Source: Herbaspirillum sp. SJZ107
GTDB lineage: Bacteria; Pseudomonadota; Gammaproteobacteria; Burkholderiales; Burkholderiaceae_D
Reading direction: 5' to 3'
NCBI RefSeq assembly: GCF_006715485.1
Contig: NZ_VFNH01000002.1
Coordinates: forward strand, 1,817,537 to 1,881,536
Length of the DNA: 64,000 bases
Part shown: one piece after another, positions 63,858 through 64,000 of the stretch
How positions within the stretch are numbered: position 1 is the first letter of the stretch
Layout: each line of letters opens with the position of its first letter
Position numbers and translations under genes: made by a program
The notes under the pieces: generated by a model
Told to the model about the DNA's origin: nothing
Database searches by the model: none
The model's input: the letters and a program-made list of their open reading frames with translations, nothing else

Positions 63858-64000
63858 TCTCTGCTGCTGACGAACAAAACGATTCGCAGAACGCAGCAAG
63901 GCAGCACAGAACAAAGTTCTTTAAAAATTAACAGTCGATAAGTGTGGGCGTTTGATGAAGGTGCCGGCTGACTAGTTCAGCTGATTACTTAAATTATCAA
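63858..64000 (+). other. rRNA operon leader, 16S gene lies beyond window
   Basis: The leader contains GTTCTTTAAAAATTA (about 63916-63930), the boxA-like antitermination region seen before 16S genes of Burkholderiales, followed by ACAGTCGATAAGTGTGGGCG, which is typical of rRNA leaders in this group. The 16S 5' end (AGAGTTTGATC) has not been reached at 64000. Confidence 0.75.

Overview
The window is GC-rich, gene-dense bacterial chromosome. The gene families (T6SS with TagF, Bug/TctC proteins, cyo quinol oxidase, PHB depolymerase, membrane glucose dehydrogenase, OprB and Porin_4 porins) and the rRNA leader at the right edge point to a betaproteobacterium of the Oxalobacteraceae, most likely Massilia or a close relative. 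That placement is inference from gene content; no 16S is present. No phage, integrase, CRISPR array or tRNA gene was found. Layout: (1) 1-9.1 kb is the end of a type VI secretion cluster (tssL 3' end, tssM, tagF) facing an operon of FecR-like protein, haem-binding HAMP sensor, Ser/Thr kinase and PP2C phosphatase. (2) 9.1-14.2 kb holds a PAS-GGDEF-EAL protein and a drug-type MFS pump divergent from its LysR regulator. (3) 14.3-18.1 kb is a cyoABCD operon. (4) 18.2-22.3 kb has a metal-type two-component system, a DUF305 protein and a YncE-type propeller. (5) 22.4-32.4 kb is a run of small regulator-target pairs: LysR/SDR, PHB depolymerase, hydrolase/LysR, DUF3943, Old Yellow Enzyme/MerR, TetR. 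Several pairs share a readable operator in the divergent gap. (6) 32.4-36.1 kb is PQQ glucose dehydrogenase (gcd) with an OprB porin. (7) 36.4-46 kb is a TctDE two-component pair divergent from porin, TctC, a complete Fbp-type ABC importer and an AbrB-family membrane protein. (8) 46-47 kb has two small secreted proteins. (9) 47.4-62.6 kb is the most interesting part, a hexosamine or chito-oligosaccharide utilisation locus. It holds an MFS sugar transporter, a lipoprotein with a probable (alpha/alpha)6 fold, a sugar-binding protein with no permease, a GH20 hexosaminidase, a second orphan binding lipoprotein overlapping an OmpR-type regulator and kinase, a TonB-dependent receptor and a sulfotransferase, with a PAPS-forming kinase (cysC) facing it. 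(10) 62.6-64 kb has bluB under a cobalamin riboswitch and then the tandem promoters and leader of an rRNA operon whose 16S gene lies just outside. How the parts may work together: in region 9 the receptor would import oligosaccharide across the outer membrane, GH20 would cleave it, and the MFS protein would import the sugar. The two permease-less binding proteins may present ligand to the adjacent sensor kinase rather than feed an ABC importer. GTAA-type repeats and a TTACGTAA palindrome upstream of both the transporter operon and the receptor suggest the local response regulator ties these units into one regulon.
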